Assembly (NCBI GenBank): GCA_965206445.1
Contig: CBDBJR010000002.1
Location: 1,116,001-1,180,000, forward strand
Reading direction: 5' to 3'
Origin: CBDBJR01 sp965206445
GTDB lineage: Bacteria > Pseudomonadota > Gammaproteobacteria > Arenicellales > Poriferihabitantaceae
Length of the DNA: 64,000 bases
Shown: piece by piece, positions 56,947 to 64,000 of the stretch
Position numbering within the stretch: position 1 is the first letter of the stretch
How the letters are laid out: every line of letters begins with the position of its first letter
Translations under genes and position numbers: made by a program
The notes under the pieces: generated by a model
Told to the model about the DNA's origin: nothing
The model's input: the letters and a program-made list of their open reading frames with translations, nothing else
The model's database searches: none

Positions 56947-58497
56947 TCATTTCCCCTCGCGCGGCGGGAATTCCGGCGGGCGAGGGAAGCGCGAGGTGGC
57001 GTCAAAATCGGTGAGGTCGTGGTGGCTGCGGGTGAATTCCTCGCCGGCATCGCGCGGTGGGTTGTAATCCCAACTGTGATGCCGACCGATGCGCAAGGCG
57101 GCGTGCACCGCGCGGCGGCGATGCTGCGAGGCGATGACCGCGGCCTTCACCTCAACGGCGTCCCAATGCGCAGCGGCCAGGGTTTGAAAATCGCGCACGG
57201 TGGCGCCGTGCTGCGGGTCAAAGGCAAGATTATGCAGCTCATCCGCGTCCGCATCCAAATCAAACAGCAAATCCGGGTCCTGCGCGCACGAGATAAATTT
57301 ATACCGCCCGCGCCGTAGCATGAGCATCGGCTCGCCTGTGCCTTCGGCCAGATATTCGCTCACCGCCACTCGCGCGTCGTCACCATCGCCGCCCGCCAGC
57401 AGACTGGTCCCGTCAATCCGATCAATTTCCGCCGCCACAGCCCCGCCGGCATTGAGCGCAATATCATTCAGCGTCGGCAAAATATCCACCTGCGATACCG
57501 GTGTCGCCACCCGCCGCCCGGCGGCCCAGCCGGGACCGGCGATAATCAGCGGAATGCGGTTTGACCACTCCAGAAACGACATCTTGAACCACAAGCCGCG
57601 CTCGCCCAGCATATCGCCGTGGTCGGAAGTGAAAATCACGGTGGTGTCCTGCGCCATTTGACACTCACGAAGTGCCGCCAACAACCGCCCAAGCCACGCG
57701 TCAATGTAGGAAACATTCGCGTAATAGGCGCGTCGCGCGGTGATGATTTCGGCGTCGGTCAGCGTCACCGCATCCAAATCAATCACCGCCTCGAGCCGTC
57801 GACTATGCGCGTCCTGCACATCCGCCGGGAGCCGCCCGACACGCGGCAGCGGGATATCTATGTCGGCGTATAAATCCCAGTATTTTTGCCGCGCGGCGTA
57901 GGGATCGTGCGGGAGAATAAAGCCGGCGACCAGGCATAGCGGGCGCGCATCTCCCCCGCGCGCGTGGTCATAAATCGCCGCTACCGCCCGCGCTCCAACC
58001 TCATCGTCGTACGCCAACTGATTGGTAATCGCCGCCACTCCGGCCTGCTTTACGCTGGACATATTGTGATACCAAAGCGGAATGCGCGCAGCGGGGCGTG
58101 TCCAATCCGGCACCCAGCCGAAATCGGCCGGGTAGATATCGGTAGTCAGGCGCGTCTCAAAGCCGTGCAATTGGTCGGCGCCGATGAAATGCATCTTGCC
58201 AGAGAGCGTGGTGCGATAGCCGGCAAGGCGCAAATAATGCGCGAAAGTCGGCGTGGTAGCCGGCAAATACGCGGCGTTATCGTAGCCGCCACAACGCGAG
58301 ATATGCTGCCCGGTCATAAACGCACACCGCGCCGGCGCGCACAGCGGGCTGCTGCTGTAAGCCGCGGTGAATACAGTGCCGGCAGCCCCCAGCGCATCAA
58401 TGTGCGGCGTCCTCACCGTCGGATTCCCATAACACCCCACCGCCAGCGCACTCAATTGGTCAGCCATAACGATAATGATATTCGCGTGTTTTTTCAT
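56947..58497 (-). CDS. betC: Choline-sulfatase-like type I sulfatase
   Basis: 516 aa, no signal peptide. Sulfatase signature C-A-P-A-R with formylglycine Cys53 (SSPLCAPARCAFMTGQ), metal ligands MADQ at the N-terminus and FTSDHGDMLGERG near residue 288, and YRTTLSGKMHFIGADQLHGF. The C-terminal block (HHSWDYNPPRDAGEEFTRSH) resembles the tail typical of BetC choline-sulfatases. It would release choline and sulfate from choline-O-sulfate. Full activity needs a formylglycine-generating enzyme from elsewhere. No betI/betA neighbours, so assignment to choline sulfate is probable, not certain. Confidence 0.75.
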   Translation of the reverse strand: MKKHANIIIVMADQLSALAVGCYGNPTVRTPHIDALGAAGTVFTAAYSSSPLCAPARCAFMTGQHISRCGGYDNAAYLPATTPTFAHYLRLAGYRTTLSGKMHFIGADQLHGFETRLTTDIYPADFGWVPDWTRPAARIPLWYHNMSSVKQAGVAAITNQLAYDDEVGARAVAAIYDHARGGDARPLCLVAGFILPHDPYAARQKYWDLYADIDIPLPRVGRLPADVQDAHSRRLEAVIDLDAVTLTDAEIITARRAYYANVSYIDAWLGRLLAALRECQMAQDTTVIFTSDHGDMLGERGLWFKMSFLEWSNRIPLIIAGPGWAAGRRVATPVSQVDILPTLNDIALNAGGAVAAEIDRIDGTSLLAGGDGDDARVAVSEYLAEGTGEPMLMLRRGRYKFISCAQDPDLLFDLDADADELHNLAFDPQHGATVRDFQTLAAAHWDAVEVKAAVIASQHRRRAVHAALRIGRHHSWDYNPPRDAGEEFTRSHHDLTDFDATSRFPRPPEFPPREGK

Positions 58498-58642
58498 GAT
58501 ATTTCAGGATGGTTTATAAGAGGTGATTGCGGGCTGTGCCAAACTTCATAAGTGGTGGAAACAACCCCGCTTATTGGCGATAATACAGGTAACAACAGCC
58601 AAATAAACCCACTAAATAGATAAAAACCACTCTATTTTGGCA

Positions 58643-58795
58643 TTGGTTGAAAGTGTACAGCGCGGTATGCAAACGCCCGGGTTTAATCAGGGGCGTTACT
58701 TGCTGACCGCCAGGGGCGGCAGCATGAGCGAGCAGGCGGCGGATCATGTTCACGCGCTGGTGTTGGGCACGTATAAAGCGGAGCATCAGTTGTGA
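58643..58795 (+). pseudogene. C-terminal relic of a Rieske-type oxygenase large subunit
   Basis: The frame ending TGA at 58793-58795 reads VESVQRGMQTPGFNQGRYLL then SEQAADHVHALVLGTYK, the pattern of the last helices of ring-hydroxylating oxygenase alpha subunits (VQRGLxSRGYxxGRY...HHFHxLVL). No catalytic domain precedes it. A remnant of a second Rieske gene, distinct from the one at 17-18 kb. Confidence 0.5.
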
Positions 58796-58909
58796 ATGCG
58801 ACTTGTTACCCGACTGCAACCCCGCTTTTTTCGCTCGGCGCACGATTCGGCAATCTGCCGCGGCTTTTAGGTGCGGGCCAAAGCAGAAACGTCTAAAGGA
58901 GCAAACCTC

Positions 58910-59551
58910 ATGACCAACACGCAAAATGCAAAACCAAATCTCATCGAAGGGCGCCCCGCGTTGATCGTGGTGGATATCCAGGCCGGGAGTTTCACGAAGA
59001 GAGAGAATAAAGACCGGTCTATTCCTCATATGCCGCAATATGCCGAACGCATGCATAAGGCGCGATCAGCCATCGACAAAGCCCGTGAATGCAATATTCC
59101 GGTCATCTTTATTCAGGAAGTGCATCGACCGGACTTGATCGATTTTGGTCGCGAACTGGATGGCAGCGAGGACATTCATTGCCTGGAGGACGATCCCAAC
59201 ACCGAAATCGCGATCGAGGAAATGGGTTTTTTGCCGAACGATTATCTGATCAAGAAAAGGCGGTACTCGGCATTTTTCGGCACTGATTTCCAAATTCTCT
59301 TGCGTGGCCTGAAAGTAGACACGCTGTTACTTTGCGGTGGACTGACCGATGTCTGTGTCCACTACACCTTTGTTGATGGGCACCAGTCGGATTACTTTTG
59401 CCGCGTCATCGAGGATTGCGTTGCAGGCTCCTGCGCAGAAGCGCATGAGGCTTCGCTGCGCGCGATGGAATATCTTCAGGCAGGCGCGCGGTGCTCATTG
59501 AGGGGTGTACTGGAGGCGATGGAATCCTGTCGGAATCTATTGGGTTCCTGA
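58910..59551 (+). CDS. Isochorismatase-like cysteine hydrolase
   Basis: The ATG at 58910 follows aaagga. 213 aa with the catalytic trio of the family: Asp22 in LIVVDIQ, Lys in DYLIKKRRYSAF and Cys in GGLTDVCVHYT. These cytoplasmic enzymes hydrolyse C-N or C-O bonds of small amides, ureas or vinyl ethers; substrate unknown. The end of the gene lies about 70 bp before a 23S rRNA fragment. Confidence 0.88.
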   Translation: MTNTQNAKPNLIEGRPALIVVDIQAGSFTKRENKDRSIPHMPQYAERMHKARSAIDKARECNIPVIFIQEVHRPDLIDFGRELDGSEDIHCLEDDPNTEIAIEEMGFLPNDYLIKKRRYSAFFGTDFQILLRGLKVDTLLLCGGLTDVCVHYTFVDGHQSDYFCRVIEDCVAGSCAEAHEASLRAMEYLQAGARCSLRGVLEAMESCRNLLGS

Positions 59552-59619
59552 TGGCGGTCACGATACTCTATGCGGGGAGTCAACCTGTTGATAAAGCTAT
59601 CAGGTGGGCTTGTTCCTGT

Positions 59620-59918
59620 AGAGTAACGGAGGAGCACGAAAGCACGCCAAGTACAGCTGGAAATCGTACGGTTAGTGCACCGGCATAAGCGTGTCTGACT
59701 GTGAGACAGACACGTCGAGCAAGGAACGAAAGCGGGTCTTAGAGAACCGGCGGTTCCGGATGGAAGGGCCATCGCTGAACGGATAAAAAGTACGCCGGGG
59801 ATAACAGGCTGATACCCCCCAAGAGCGCACACCGACGGCGGTGTTTGGCAGCTCGATGTCGGCTCATCACCTCCTGGGGCTGTAGCCGGCCGGTATGGCT
59901 GTTCGCTATTTCAATCTG
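59620..59918 (+). pseudogene. 23S rRNA fragment (domain V region)
   Basis: Matches 42131-42431 of the local 23S: agagtaacggaggagc, ggaaatcgtacggttagtgc, tggaagggccatcgct, gccggggataacaggctgat, gatgtcggctcatcac, ggtatggctgttcgc. Scattered substitutions and a 7-bp deletion near the end. Same strand as the intact gene. Its right edge coincides with the stop codon of the minus-strand protease gene. Confidence 0.9.
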
Positions 59919-60801
59919 TAATCTGGTGTTCCACTCCGCGCTGTTTCAGCAGATTCAGAATTATTTCGGCGTGGACTCCAAGGCCTACATTCAAAAACTG
60001 GTGCTCCTTTGCACCCGGATTTTTACTCTGCCCCGGTATCGGAGGGCTGAAGCCGAGGGGATAGTGGCGGGTGTGAGACTGCAACGCCCATACAGCGCCT
60101 GTCGAATCGACGATCGGCCCCCCGCTTTGCCCCACTAAGCCGGGAGACGAGGTTTCGATGAACTTGCCATTGCCGGTTTTTTCCAGCCCCGGCATCGGGG
60201 CAATCACAACGCGGGTGAATATACCCTCGATGGGAAACAACGGTAGCGGCACCGCGCCTTGAGGCAAAACAAAGATGTTTTTCTCCTCATCAAAAGATGG
60301 CGTGATGCTGTGGAACGGAAAGCCAAGTTTGCACAGGCTTTTCCCCGGGGCATAGCCGATATCCGGCTGCTTGAATACCGGATAATGTGCGATAGAATCG
60401 GGGTCAAACGGCTCCAGACGTCCCACCGCCAAATCGGCAGCCGGCAGAATCGCCAGATCATGCAACTGCGCGCCGTCTCTGCCCCACCAAACGGAGTGGT
60501 TTTGCACCGATTTGTCCGACGGAGTCTGAAATGTGCGCACCCCTTTCTTTCTGAACAACTTGTCCGCCGCAGTATCGTTCTCGAACCGGCGGACATCTTT
60601 ACCGTGGGAGCGGTGTTTCAAAGCGCTCTGCTGCTGCCGTTCGATTTCTTTGATTAAATGCGCAACCGTGAGAACCCACCCGTCTCGATTCACCACCACA
60701 CAAGCGCCGACTGCGCTCGCGCACTCGCCGCTACCGAGACGGCTGGAAATCACCACGGGCAGCGTGAAATTACCGGCTTTTGCCAGGGCATTTGTAAACA
60801 T
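59911..60801 (-). CDS. Trypsin-like serine protease (S1/V8-like)
   Basis: 296 aa with a complete triad: His48 in WVLTVAHLI, Asp in QLHDLAILP and Ser in LVGQSGGPIVDSTG. No clear signal peptide or TM and no PDZ domain. The C-terminus (VHAEIILNLLKQRG) resembles the end of V8-like cytoplasmic proteases. The stop codon (59911-59913) lies at the junction with the 23S fragment, so the last residues may not be original. No partner gene is adjacent. Confidence 0.82.
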   Translation of the reverse strand: MFTNALAKAGNFTLPVVISSRLGSGECASAVGACVVVNRDGWVLTVAHLIKEIERQQQSALKHRSHGKDVRRFENDTAADKLFRKKGVRTFQTPSDKSVQNHSVWWGRDGAQLHDLAILPAADLAVGRLEPFDPDSIAHYPVFKQPDIGYAPGKSLCKLGFPFHSITPSFDEEKNIFVLPQGAVPLPLFPIEGIFTRVVIAPMPGLEKTGNGKFIETSSPGLVGQSGGPIVDSTGAVWALQSHTRHYPLGFSPPIPGQSKNPGAKEHQFLNVGLGVHAEIILNLLKQRGVEHQITD

Positions 60802-60964
60802 CGGCGCTCCTTTTAGAACAATAAGATAAACAATGTCAACTCAATTATCAACGCATTTCAGGGCGTGAGAGTTGCAGCGACGGCATCTCCGATCGATGGA
60901 GGATGGGAAATCTAAACAACCATTTTACACTTTAATTATACCATTTGAGCAAGCGGCTGATTTT

Positions 60965-61578
60965 TTACAACCCAAATCGGCAAAACCGATTTGGCAGGCT
61001 TGCGAATCTGTTTTCTTTCCCGGTTCCGGCGTTCTCTTTACCTGCGTAAGTGGATGAAAAAAACCGGGCGCCTGGCCGAATCTCTTGTTCACGAAGCGGC
61101 TCAAGTGCTTCGCCAATCTCGATATGCAGTGCCGGATCCAGATTGGGATTGAGGGATAATTGGATAGTGGGAATACCGGCATTTGGAAGAGCAACCTTTA
61201 ACGGAATGAAAACACCGTGGTCAAATCCCCGGTCGGTGTTCAGTACCGCCTCGATGCCTGCCGCCTTGATCAAGTCTGTCGCTTTGCCGACGACGTCATG
61301 ATACCCGATGGCTGGCCACTCGATTTCGTATGTATGTGGTGGAAACCGGTAATAATCGTAAATCAACCCCGGCGCATGGCCGACTGTTATCGCTATCGGC
61401 TCCGCTTCCCAGCGGGCCGAAATCACCAGCAGGCATTGGGGCGCGCTGTCTCCAATTCGGTTAGAAATTGTGCCAGGTATCGCGCCATACTGCGCCAGGT
61501 ATCAGCCGGCTCCCAAGCCATAAAGAAACCAGGCCCGCCATCGTGAGGTATATAAAAACAGGGTTGTTTTGAAGCCAT
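60965..61578 (-). pseudogene. 4,5-DOPA-type extradiol dioxygenase (LigB/YgiD family), broken
   Basis: The N-terminal part in one frame (CFYIPHDGGPGFFMAW, start codon at 61578) continues near 61425 in another frame (ISARWEAEPIAITVGHAPGL, DYYRFPPHTYEIEWPAIGYH, DRGFDHGVFIPLKVALPNAG), the usual order of the family with its metal-binding His residues. Beyond about LEPLREQ the sequence no longer resembles the family, so there is a frameshift plus a lost 3' end. Intact members open aromatic diols. Confidence 0.8.
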
Positions 61579-61692
61579 AATCTGCTCGCCCACATTGAAA
61601 TATATGCCGTGTCGCGGCCGCAATTAACCGCGGCCCAACGGAAAGCAAATTTCTTTTGCAAAGTTTATTCAAATATATTAAAGAACATGTTG

Positions 61693-61721
61693 ATTTTAAT
61701 TCAATAGTATTGAATTAAAAT
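61693..61721. promoter_or_regulatory. 29-bp perfect palindrome overlapping a promoter
   Basis: attttaattcaata - g - tattgaattaaaat: two 14-bp arms around one base. A TATAAT follows at 61728-61733, placing the palindrome over the -35 area, as for a repressor operator. No regulator gene adjoins it. The nearest gene downstream is the small ORF at 61815. Confidence 0.75.
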
Positions 61722-61814
61722 GATTCGTATAATGCCGCCAGTGTTTTTAGCCGGTGCGGGCTATTGCTGCAATATATTTTATCGCCTGGATCAAACCTGC
61801 AGGAGGAATCGATC

Positions 61815-62006
61815 ATGAGAAAACACAAGCTGACCTGCGCGCAGGGCATCGACATTGCGCGCCGCTATAATTTGAAAACGCGGGGTTACGCTTCCGTTGC
61901 GGTCGCCGCTACCGGTCTGGCATCAGGGGCGGTTTTGCATCCGCACCGGGCGGGCGCTGAGTGCGCCGGTCAGTGCGCCGATACGCACCTATCCGACGCG
62001 GGTTGA
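61815..62006 (+). CDS. Small protein (63 aa), unknown
   Basis: A strong ribosome site (aggagga, 61801-61807) 7 bp before the ATG. The product MRKHKLTCAQGIDIARRYNL... has a basic start, an Ala/Gly-rich middle (YASVAVAATGLASGAVLH) and two Cys near the end. It may be a secreted or membrane peptide or the stump of a longer gene. The palindromic operator and TATAAT upstream support expression. No family recognised. Confidence 0.5.
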   Translation: MRKHKLTCAQGIDIARRYNLKTRGYASVAVAATGLASGAVLHPHRAGAECAGQCADTHLSDAG

Positions 62007-62094
62007 AAACGGATGAGTATGGGTCGCTTTGCCACCGTCGCAGACGCTCGAATAATGCGCTGCGGCCACAGTGCGGGCAGCTGGAGATAGACGC

Positions 62095-63480
62095 ATGACC
62101 GAAGATCAATATGGCTTGCCACTGACCGGCGCCGACGCCAATCAGGCGGATAGCTATAACGCGGTTATCTGCGACTACCTGGACTACCGGCTAACGGCGT
62201 TTCCCAGGTTGAAAGCGTTGTGCGCACAGGCGCCCGAATTTGCGATGGCGCACCTGTTGAAAGGCTTTTTTCTGCTCTCGATGGGGACCCGCGGCACGAT
62301 TGCCGGGGCGGACAACTGCGCCAGGCAGGTGAGCGCCCTGACGGCCGACCTCAATCCACACGAGCAGCTGCACCTTCAGGCACTGCAGGCCTGGGTCGGC
62401 GGTGACGCCGCTGCGGCCTGCGGTTACTGGGATCAGATCCTGTTCTGCCACCCGCGTGATCTGCTGGCACTCAAGCTCCAGCATTTTTCTTTGTTCTGGA
62501 TGGGGCGTGCAGACCACATGCGGGATGCGGCGGCGCGGGTATTGCCGGCCTGGAGTGAAGACCTGCCGGGCTACGCCCAGGTGCTCGGCATGTATGCGTT
62601 TGGGCTCGAGGAAACCGGCTGCTATCGGCAGGCTGAGCAAATCGGCCGGGATGCGTTCGAGCGCCACCCGGACGACCTCTGGGCGGTACACGCGGTCGCG
62701 CATGTCTATGAAATGCAGGGGCGCTTGCAGGATGGCTTGAAATGGCTCGATTATCCGCTCGACCATTGGGACGACCGCAATCCGTTCAAAGGCCATGTTT
62801 GGTGGCATGCGGCGCTGTTTGCCCTCGATGGTGGCCAGGTCGACCGTGCGCTGGAGCTGTACGACCGGGCGGTTCGACCGGCGGAGTACAACTTCTATCT
62901 GGATATTCAGAATACCGCATCGCTGCTGGCACGGTTTGAGTTTGCCGGGGTCGAGGTCGGCGACCGCTGGCAGGAATTGGCCGCGGCGGCTGAGAATCGG
63001 GAAGGCGATCATATTGTGCTGTTTACCGAGCCGCACTGTGCGATGGTATTTGGCCGCACCGCCCGGTTTGATCTGGCCGAGCGGCATATCGCGTCATTGC
63101 GGCAATTCTCGGCGGTGCCGGATAATCCCGACAGTGCGGCAATCGATTCGCTGGTGCTTCCGTTGTGTCGCGCAATCGGGGATTTTTACCGCGGCGATCA
63201 CGCGGCGGCGCTGAATCAGCTGATGGCGCTGCGCTACGACTATCAGCCGCTCGGCGGCAGCCATGCCCAGCGGGATGTGTTCGCACTGTATTTGATTGAC
63301 GCGGCTTGTCATGCCGGCCGGTTTGAGCTGGCGTTTTCGCTGCTGAACGAGCGCCTGGCACGGCGGCCGAATAGTTTCGGCGGCTGGCAGCGTTATGTCG
63401 AGGCGGCAGCCCAATTGCAGCATTCTGCCGCAGCGACGCAGGGCCGGGCTGAAATGCAGCGTATTTCGCGGCTGCTGTGA
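62095..63480 (+). CDS. TPR-repeat protein (TTC38/StaR-like family)
   Basis: 461 aa, ATG after ctggagat. All-helical with TPR-like pairs (PEFAMAHLLKGFFLLSMGTR, LPGYAQVLGMYAFGLEETGC, DDLWAVHAVAHVYEMQGRLQ, VWWHAALFALDGGQVDRALE). The HAVAHVYEMQGR and GHVWWHAALFALDGG blocks are those of the tetratricopeptide-repeat-38-like family. No signal peptide. Cytoplasmic protein of unknown role, often encoded near catabolic genes. A CoA-transferase gene follows after about 270 bp. Confidence 0.82.
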   Translation: MTEDQYGLPLTGADANQADSYNAVICDYLDYRLTAFPRLKALCAQAPEFAMAHLLKGFFLLSMGTRGTIAGADNCARQVSALTADLNPHEQLHLQALQAWVGGDAAAACGYWDQILFCHPRDLLALKLQHFSLFWMGRADHMRDAAARVLPAWSEDLPGYAQVLGMYAFGLEETGCYRQAEQIGRDAFERHPDDLWAVHAVAHVYEMQGRLQDGLKWLDYPLDHWDDRNPFKGHVWWHAALFALDGGQVDRALELYDRAVRPAEYNFYLDIQNTASLLARFEFAGVEVGDRWQELAAAAENREGDHIVLFTEPHCAMVFGRTARFDLAERHIASLRQFSAVPDNPDSAAIDSLVLPLCRAIGDFYRGDHAAALNQLMALRYDYQPLGGSHAQRDVFALYLIDAACHAGRFELAFSLLNERLARRPNSFGGWQRYVEAAAQLQHSAAATQGRAEMQRISRLL

Positions 63481-63627
63481 GTCGCAATGCGCCCGCTCCG
63501 GAAGCCAAACCCGCCGAATGCCGACGTAGCCGGTTCGGCCCGGGTTTAACGGTGATGCGGCCGCGGCGCGCCTCAACGCGACACCCATCACGGTCCGCCG
63601 GGCCGCCATAGCCGGAAACAGTGCCGC
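63481..63627 (+). other. G+C-rich gap, nothing recognised
   Basis: No gene, hairpin terminator or promoter could be supported in this stretch. Confidence 0.4.
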
Positions 63628-63783
63628 ATGATCGGAACCACATTGATTGTCAATAACGGTCAGGTTCGCTTCGGCTTCGGTGCGCTGGATGCGGTCGCCG
63701 ATGCACTGCGGCAGTTGTCGATGCGCCGGCCTGTTTTCAATCAGAATAATGGCCATGTCCGATTCGGAATCAGACCGCAATAA
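63628..63783 (+). pseudogene. N-terminal relic of an iron-containing alcohol dehydrogenase/maleylacetate reductase-like gene
   Basis: A 51-codon frame reads TTLIVNNGQVRFGFGALDAV then ADALRQLSMRRPVF, like the first 35 residues of Fe-ADH proteins (xRVxFGAGALxxLxxELxxLGARRxLV). It stops after a repeat-like VRFGI segment. It overlaps the start of the CoA-transferase gene by 29 bp. Low-confidence assignment. Confidence 0.4.
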
Positions 63784-64000
63784 CCGCCGCAACGCTGTAC
63801 CCCCGGGGCCGTTGGCCGGCATTCGGGTGCTGGATTTGTCGCGCATTCTTGCCGGGCCGACCTGCACCCAATTGCTCGGCGACTATGGCGCCGATATCAT
63901 CAAGGTCGAACACCCCGAGCGCGGCGATGACACCCGCACATGGGGGCCGCCGTATGTGACCGGAACCGACGGCGAGCCGACCGCCGAAAGCGCCTATTAC
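63755..64000 (+). CDS. CaiB/BaiF family CoA-transferase, 3' partial
   Basis: The ATG at 63755 gives a short polar leader and then the family start LAGIRVLDLSRILAGPTCTQ, LLGDYGADIIKVEHPERGDD and TRTWGPP, the classical N-terminus of class III CoA-transferases. 82 codons lie in the window; the catalytic Asp region is beyond it. It moves CoA between carboxylic acids; substrate unknown. Confidence 0.88.
   Translation, partial: MSDSESDRNNRRNAVPPGPLAGIRVLDLSRILAGPTCTQLLGDYGADIIKVEHPERGDDTRTWGPPYVTGTDGEPTAESAYY

Noticed and set aside
57964..58551. Long plus-strand open frame opposite the sulfatase
   Set aside because: Antisense shadow of a G+C-rich gene; no motif and no ribosome site.

Overview
The window comes from a gammaproteobacterium, judging by the 16S/23S text, the rRNA leader with boxA and RNase III stems, and the Ile/Ala spacer tRNAs. 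The gene content is transport-heavy: six uptake loci, many for peptides, amines or betaines. It also carries many broken genes: Amt, LysR, a DOPA-type dioxygenase, GMC and Rieske fragments, PotD/PotA pieces and several rRNA fragments. A host-associated or otherwise decaying marine genome is a reasonable inference but is not proven by the sequence.

Layout. 0-7.1 kb: CocE-type hydrolase (5' truncated by the window) plus a peptide/opine-type ABC transporter (SBP, two permeases, two ATPases). 7.5-11.3 kb: polar amino-acid ABC transporter plus an inositol-monophosphatase-family enzyme. 11.6-16.7 kb: glycine-betaine-type binding protein, then a 784-aa fusion of an NMT1-type periplasmic domain with a Popeye-like membrane region and two tandem cNMP-binding-like domains, then a wrecked ammonium-transporter gene. 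16.7-20.0 kb: Rieske oxygenase with a GMC-oxidoreductase scrap, a dead LysR gene and an intact LysR gene. 20.2-25.0 kb: PotDABC-type transporter with a nitrilase. 25.0 kb: 16S rRNA fragment. 25.6-28.1 kb: acyl-CoA ligase and enoyl-CoA hydratase.

28.3-43.05 kb is the most unusual part. It is an rRNA operon whose internal spacer is split. 16S and tRNA-Ile are followed by about 9.2 kb of eight co-directional protein genes before tRNA-Ala, 23S and 5S appear. The tRNA-Ala/23S/5S half has its own strong sigma70-like promoter and its own boxA. The inserted cassette encodes an envelope machine: secreted acidic protein, lipoprotein, proline-rich TPR/PEGA protein, PEGA-FGE-like protein without the catalytic cysteines, 55-aa membrane peptide, MotA/TolQ/ExbB channel, and two vWA proteins whose single N-terminal TM helix resembles that of ExbD/TolR. 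I infer a proton-motive-force-coupled vWA complex.

43.1-56.4 kb: PucR-type regulator, flavin reductase-Nudix fusion, aldehyde dehydrogenase, luciferase-like monooxygenase, second peptide-type ABC transporter with a fused double ATPase, an unknown protein, PotD/PotA remnants and an alpha/beta hydrolase. This block lies between two direct copies of the 23S-tail/5S segment. 56.9-64 kb: choline-sulfatase-like gene (minus strand), isochorismatase-like hydrolase, 23S domain V fragment, trypsin-like protease (minus strand), broken extradiol dioxygenase, a small ORF behind a 29-bp palindrome, a TPR protein, a Fe-ADH scrap and the start of a CaiB/BaiF CoA-transferase. All calls were made by reading the sequence; no database search or alignment program was used.
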